Source of the DNA: CAYPTI01 sp964413525 [NCBI: uncultured bacterium]
Lineage (GTDB): Bacteria > T1Sed10-126
Direction: 5' to 3'
Length of the DNA: 25,718 nucleotides
Assembly (NCBI GenBank): GCA_964413525.1
Contig: CAYPTI010000006.1
Span: 2,404 to 28,121, forward strand
The notes under the pieces were generated by a model. That model had not been told where the DNA came from. It saw nothing but the letters and a program-made list of their open reading frames with translations, and ran no database searches. Shown here piece by piece: positions 22,728-25,718 of the stretch. Position 1 is the stretch's first letter. Every line of letters begins with the position of its first letter. Made by a program: the position numbers and the translations under genes.

Positions 22728-23095
22728 GAAAGGAATCCCCAGTATCCGGACAGACTGAACAGCACCGCTGCCCCGAGGAGAATCCCGGCCAGCAAGGACC
22801 GAGTGAGGAGTCCGGACGCCCTGAACATCAGGGCAGCCATCCCACCGATTCCGCCGATCAGGGTCACCGCGAACTTCGCGACGGCGGTCTCGGACAGGTC
22901 CATCATGGATCCGAGTTGAAAGAATCCCGTGAACAGGACCGCCGCCCAGGGCAATCCGATCACAAACCCGTACAGGGCCAGGCGCTCGTTCCGTTCCTCC
23001 TTCCCTGAACTGGGGGAGGATGTCATCGCATGGATGGAACACCCCACCGTCGCCAGAATCAACACCAGGCCCGCAAGCAAATGAAGTCCGACCAT
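22724..23095 (-). CDS. Small four-helix membrane protein
   Basis: A 123-residue integral membrane protein, family not recognised. Four hydrophobic helices are likely at about residues 3-22, 41-62, 71-92 and 97-118, with a polar Ser/Lys/Glu loop after the first (SSPSSGKEERNERL). The small-residue-rich third segment (LIGGIGGMAALMF) would pack tightly. The ATG at 23095 lies 13 bases after the phosphate transporter stop, with AGGGA upstream, and its stop overlaps the start of the GST-like gene. It therefore belongs to the same operon. No catalytic motif is visible; it may be an accessory membrane component. Confidence 0.75.
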   Translation of the reverse strand: MVGLHLLAGLVLILATVGCSIHAMTSSPSSGKEERNERLALYGFVIGLPWAAVLFTGFFQLGSMMDLSETAVAKFAVTLIGGIGGMAALMFRASGLLTRSLLAGILLGAAVLFSLSGYWGFLS

Positions 23096-23108
23096 GAATT
23101 TGTTCCCT

Positions 23109-24149
23109 TCAACCGAAGAGTTGTACCGCGGTCCAGTAGATGAAGCCCGTGACCAGAGCGGGGAAGGTGATGGTCGCCACCCAGCCCAAGACGATGTTCC
23201 GGAGGGTGGAGAAGGATACCGCCTGGGTTCCTTTCGTTAAGCCGACTCCGGCCACCGCTCCAACCACCGCCTGGGATGAGGATACGGGAACGCCCAGCGC
23301 GTACTTAAAAAAATCCAGGCAGATCGACATGGCCACCACCGTGCTGAAGGCTGAAAACGGGTCGAGGGTGGTGATCTGCGTGCCAACGCTCCGGATGACG
23401 TTTTTCGAGTAGGTGAGGCCACCAACGGCGATGGTTACCCCTCCGAATCCCGCCGCCCAGAAGGAAGCCGGAAGCCCCAGCCAGGGCTCGAAGATTCCCG
23501 CCACGAAAAAGGGAGCCACCACGATCCCCGCGTGGGTGGCGCCAAGAACGTACGAACCGTAGGCGCCCGCCACCAGGAGTAACCCCCTCACCATGCGGTT
23601 AAAATTCCGCTCATTGGTTACCAGACGGTTGACCAGCCGGCTCCCAAGCTCCTGGATGAGGAACCCCACGATCGCGGCGAGAAACGGACTGATCACCCAG
23701 CTTCCAACCATCCGCCCCATCACGTCCCAGGGAGGAATCCCGACGAGGTCCGCGTGCTGAACACCGAGCCCCAGCGACAGACCAAAAAAGGATCCGATGG
23801 CTCCCTGGGAGGTCGAAACAGGCATCCCCAACCACGAAGCGATGTTCAGCGCCAGGGCCGCGGCCAGGGCCACCAGCACGGCCAGGTTGATCATCTCCCA
23901 GCTGGCCAGTTCCTCGATCCGATCCGCCCGGGGCATCACCTCCCCGATCTCCGTGACCATGCTCTGGCCGCTCGGGGTAACGGCTCCCAGCAGAACAAAC
24001 GCGGCGAAAATCCAGATGCACGTCCGAAACCGAAGCAGGTTGGAGCCCACGTGCGGCCCGAAAATGTTGCCGGCGTCGTTGGCACCGATTCCCCATCCGA
24101 GATAACCGCCCGAGAGGGCTTTCGCCAGGCTGATCAGGGTCTGGAACAA
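23109..24149 (-). CDS. pit: PiT-family inorganic phosphate transporter
   Basis: A 346-residue member of the PiT family (PF01384), a low-affinity phosphate permease driven by H+ or Na+. The inverted-repeat signature is seen twice: GANDAGNIFGPHVGS (about residues 22-36) with GMPVSTSQGAIGSFFG in the first half, and GVPVSSSQAVVGAVAG in the second. About ten transmembrane helices are expected. The start is a TTG at 24149, with GAGGGGCGG upstream, 19 bases after the DUF47 gene. The DUF47-PiT order is the common arrangement, in which the DUF47 protein controls transport. The family also includes sulfate permeases, but the partner gene favours phosphate. Confidence 0.93.
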   Translation of the reverse strand: MFQTLISLAKALSGGYLGWGIGANDAGNIFGPHVGSNLLRFRTCIWIFAAFVLLGAVTPSGQSMVTEIGEVMPRADRIEELASWEMINLAVLVALAAALALNIASWLGMPVSTSQGAIGSFFGLSLGLGVQHADLVGIPPWDVMGRMVGSWVISPFLAAIVGFLIQELGSRLVNRLVTNERNFNRMVRGLLLVAGAYGSYVLGATHAGIVVAPFFVAGIFEPWLGLPASFWAAGFGGVTIAVGGLTYSKNVIRSVGTQITTLDPFSAFSTVVAMSICLDFFKYALGVPVSSSQAVVGAVAGVGLTKGTQAVSFSTLRNIVLGWVATITFPALVTGFIYWTAVQLFG

Positions 24150-24168
24150 GCCAGTTGTCCGCCCCTCG

Positions 24169-24819
24169 CTAGAGGTTCCGTTTCGTCAGAATGATGTTCC
24201 CCCGGTCGGCCACTCGCTCCATCTGGTCCGAAATGGAGGCAATCCGGGTTACCAGATCCCGGAGGTGAATCTTCTGGGCCAGCGTCAACTTCTCGTCCCG
24301 AAACGTTTGCCGGATCACCTGCCACTCAACGTCGTCCACGGACCGTTCGCCCGAGCGGATCTGGTGGATGAACTCCAACCCGGCCTCCCGATCCCCCCGG
24401 TCGAGGCTTTCGATCAGCCGGGGCATGGGACGGTACGTGGTGGCGACTTCCCGGGTAAGTTCCTTCACATCCTCAACCACGCTTGAGGTCACACGGGGAC
24501 GTTCGAGAACAATCATGTTTGAACTTTCCTGGGTACGGTTCGCCACCACATCCATGTATTCGACGAGCTTGATGTAGTCCTCCCGCAACATCGGAAAGAA
24601 CGCCCCCCGGTACAGGGACCGCTCGACCTCGCGGCGGATCTCATCGGCCTCGTGTTCCAGATCCTGAACTTCATAGGCAAAATCTTCGTAGGCTTCTTCC
24701 TCGTTCAAATAGGCGAACACCAGATCCTTAAACACTTCCAGCGCCTGCTGGACCAGCTGGGCGTGCTCCCGGATCAGAAACCGGGTTTCCTCCTCTTCGG
24801 GGGCAAAAAAGGAAAACAT
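24169..24819 (-). CDS. DUF47-family (PhoU-like) phosphate transport regulator
   Basis: A 216-residue all-helical protein of the DUF47 family (PF01865, also called TIGR00153), structurally like PhoU and usually paired with PiT permeases. Features are the FSFFAPEEEET start, LEHEADEIRREVE (the Glu/Asp-rich metal-binding helix) and a matching C-terminal ISDQMERVADRGN. The ATG at 24819 is chosen because GGGAGGA lies seven bases upstream and homology starts there. An in-frame extension to 24987 would add 56 Pro/Gly-rich residues with no family support. It is the first gene of a four-gene minus-strand operon. It probably inhibits or tunes the phosphate transporter according to phosphate level. Confidence 0.92.
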   Translation of the reverse strand: MFSFFAPEEEETRFLIREHAQLVQQALEVFKDLVFAYLNEEEAYEDFAYEVQDLEHEADEIRREVERSLYRGAFFPMLREDYIKLVEYMDVVANRTQESSNMIVLERPRVTSSVVEDVKELTREVATTYRPMPRLIESLDRGDREAGLEFIHQIRSGERSVDDVEWQVIRQTFRDEKLTLAQKIHLRDLVTRIASISDQMERVADRGNIILTKRNL

Positions 24820-25140
24820 CCCTGGGTCCTCCCTGGCGTCGAGTCCAACCGGTGTCGGATTCGGGCGGTCAAATCCTATGGAAGCAGGGGGGTTCCACCA
24901 ACCCCCACCCAAATTTTCAACCTCGTCCCCGGAACCAAAGTTCGAAGGGAAGGATCCCCGGGGAGGCGGAAACGAACCTCCGAGCAAGCGGAACGGTCGG
25001 AGCGGAGGAACCGTCGTCGGAAGGGGGAGACCGGAACGATCCCCGCCCGGATGGGACGAACGGCATGACCGACCGAGAAATGACGTTCCCGAGCCGGGAG
25101 AGGATCTCAGGAGGTCAACGGAGGAAGGTTTTCGAAGAAC
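24820..25140 (-). other. 321-bp gap with a hairpin upstream of the DUF47-PiT operon
   Basis: No gene is supported here; the long in-frame extension of the DUF47 gene and + strand readings have poor composition. The one structure is an inverted repeat, GGGGGTT (24888-24894) and AACCCCC (24900-24906) around a 5-nt loop, about 70 bases before the DUF47 start. It has no U-tract on the minus strand, so it may be a leader hairpin or operator. No clear -35/-10 pair and no convincing Pho box could be read by eye. Confidence 0.4.
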
Positions 25141-25500
25141 TCACTCGAACAGACAGGAGAGGAAGAGGACCCCCCAGCCAAGGAGCAGCAACAATCCCCC
25201 GATCGGGGTCACCGGCCCCAACCAGCTCCACCCGATCAGCACCAGGAGGTAAACGGATCCCGAAAACAGCACCACCCCGGCGATCCAGGTTCCGATCACC
25301 AGATTCGTCCAGGGCCTGGATCCGGAATCACCCACGGCCAGCAGTGCGACGGCATGAACCAGCTGAAGGAGTATCGCCCAGCGCAGTCCGGGGAGCCGTC
25401 CCGGTTCGACCATCCCGGCCAGAACGTGGGATTCAAGCGCCGCCAGAACCACTCCGGTCAGTCCAAACAGGGCAGCCGCGAGGGTCGAGGGGGACTTCAC
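25141..25500 (-). CDS. DUF423-family small membrane protein
   Basis: A 119-residue protein of the DUF423 (YwdK/YgdD) family with four predicted helices. The family landmarks are visible: the first helix with VVLAALESHVL (the usual GAxxAH region), LLQLVHAVALL in the second helix, VLFSGSVYLL in the third and GPVTPIGGLLLLLGW in the fourth. The length is typical. The start is a GTG at 25500 overlapping the SfsA stop as GTGA, so it is translated after sfsA. No molecular function is established for the family. Confidence 0.9.
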   Translation of the reverse strand: MKSPSTLAAALFGLTGVVLAALESHVLAGMVEPGRLPGLRWAILLQLVHAVALLAVGDSGSRPWTNLVIGTWIAGVVLFSGSVYLLVLIGWSWLGPVTPIGGLLLLLGWGVLFLSCLFE

Positions 25501-25718
25501 GATTCGGGTTCCCCGGCGGGGACCCGGGAGAGCCGTACGGGAATGGATCGATCAATCTCGATGCTCTGGCGGGTTACCCGGCAGCGAAAGGCCTGCAGGC
25601 CGACCCCCGCCTCCGCTGCCTCCTCCAGGGCCCGAATCCAGGACTCATGGCTTGGTTCCTGGATGCAGACTCCCTCGACGTCCGACCGCTGGACCACGAA
25701 CACGCACTCCGCCCGCTG
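25497..25718 (-). CDS. sfsA: C-terminal part of SfsA (sugar fermentation stimulation protein)
   Basis: The reading frame is open to the window end and gives the last 73 residues; the start lies beyond the window. RAECVFVVQRSDVEG, ALEEAAEAGVGLQAFRCRV and the final IEIDRSIPVRL match the C-terminal core of SfsA proteins, known for a nucleic-acid-binding/nuclease fold with the RA..VFVVQRxD strand near the active site. The usual FxPN..DP segment after VQRSD is replaced here by a Cys/Ile/Glu stretch (VCIQEPSHES), so the copy is somewhat diverged. It is co-transcribed with the DUF423 gene. Confidence 0.85.
   Translation of the reverse strand, partial: QRAECVFVVQRSDVEGVCIQEPSHESWIRALEEAAEAGVGLQAFRCRVTRQSIEIDRSIPVRLSRVPAGEPES

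Noticed and set aside
24820-24987. 56-residue N-terminal extension of the DUF47 protein
   Set aside because: It is Pro/Gly-rich without family support, and the ATG at 24819 has a near-ideal ribosome site.
1-25718. CRISPR array, insertion sequence, prophage, tRNA or rRNA genes
   Set aside because: I saw no regularly spaced repeats, transposase or integrase motifs, and no tRNA or rRNA signature when reading the window. A formal tRNA and repeat scan was not possible.

Overview
The window comes from a GC-rich bacterial chromosome (roughly 60% G+C by eye). Genes are tightly packed, Shine-Dalgarno sequences are strong, and GTG and TTG starts are common. Many neighbouring genes share 4-nt stop/start overlaps (ATGA, GTGA, apparently once CTGA). 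Several predicted cytosolic proteins are rich in Asp and Glu, which suggests a halophilic or marine organism. Lipoproteins, a Sco-type copper protein, an SfsA fragment and a PHP/YciV-type protein fit a free-living, respiring bacterium. I cannot assign a phylum.

Layout. (1) Bases 1-217 hold the tail of a + strand membrane protein and its intrinsic terminator. (2) Bases 245-16529 form a divergent catabolic island. The minus arm, in transcription order, is: amidase; BMP-family (purine/nucleoside-type) substrate-binding protein with its own promoter; FAD subunit, 2Fe-2S subunit and two full-length molybdopterin subunits of a xanthine dehydrogenase-family hydroxylase; CN-hydrolase; cupin; cyclase (KynB-like); two more cupins. 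The plus arm is: SDR lacking its catalytic triad, VOC metalloenzyme, M29/NicX-like metalloprotein, second cyclase, second CN-hydrolase. A 614-bp gene-free region separates the arms. (3) Bases 16653-18142 are a minus-strand copper/respiratory-type operon: His-rich anchored protein, Sco lipoprotein, and a 57-aa one-helix membrane protein. (4) Bases 18290-19212 encode two unrecognised exported proteins with Pro/Gly-rich tails. (5) Bases 19258-21964 hold housekeeping-type genes: PHP phosphoesterase, rhomboid protease, stand-alone MoCF/CinA-N domain. (6) Bases 22068-24819 are a minus-strand operon: DUF47 regulator, PiT phosphate transporter, small membrane protein, GST-like protein. (7) The end carries DUF423 and the C-terminus of SfsA.

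How it may work together (inference). The island looks like a pathway for an imported nitrogen-containing, possibly heterocyclic compound. The BMP protein would capture a purine-like ligand and the molybdenum hydroxylase would oxidise the ring. The cyclases, CN-hydrolases and amidase would open or deamidate the products, with the cupins, VOC, M29/NicX-like protein and SDR finishing the chain. The set does not match the textbook xanthine/urate route or the nicotinate (nic) route: the pathway monooxygenase, maleate isomerase, urate and allantoin enzymes, ABC permease and regulator are all absent from the window. The substrate is therefore unknown.
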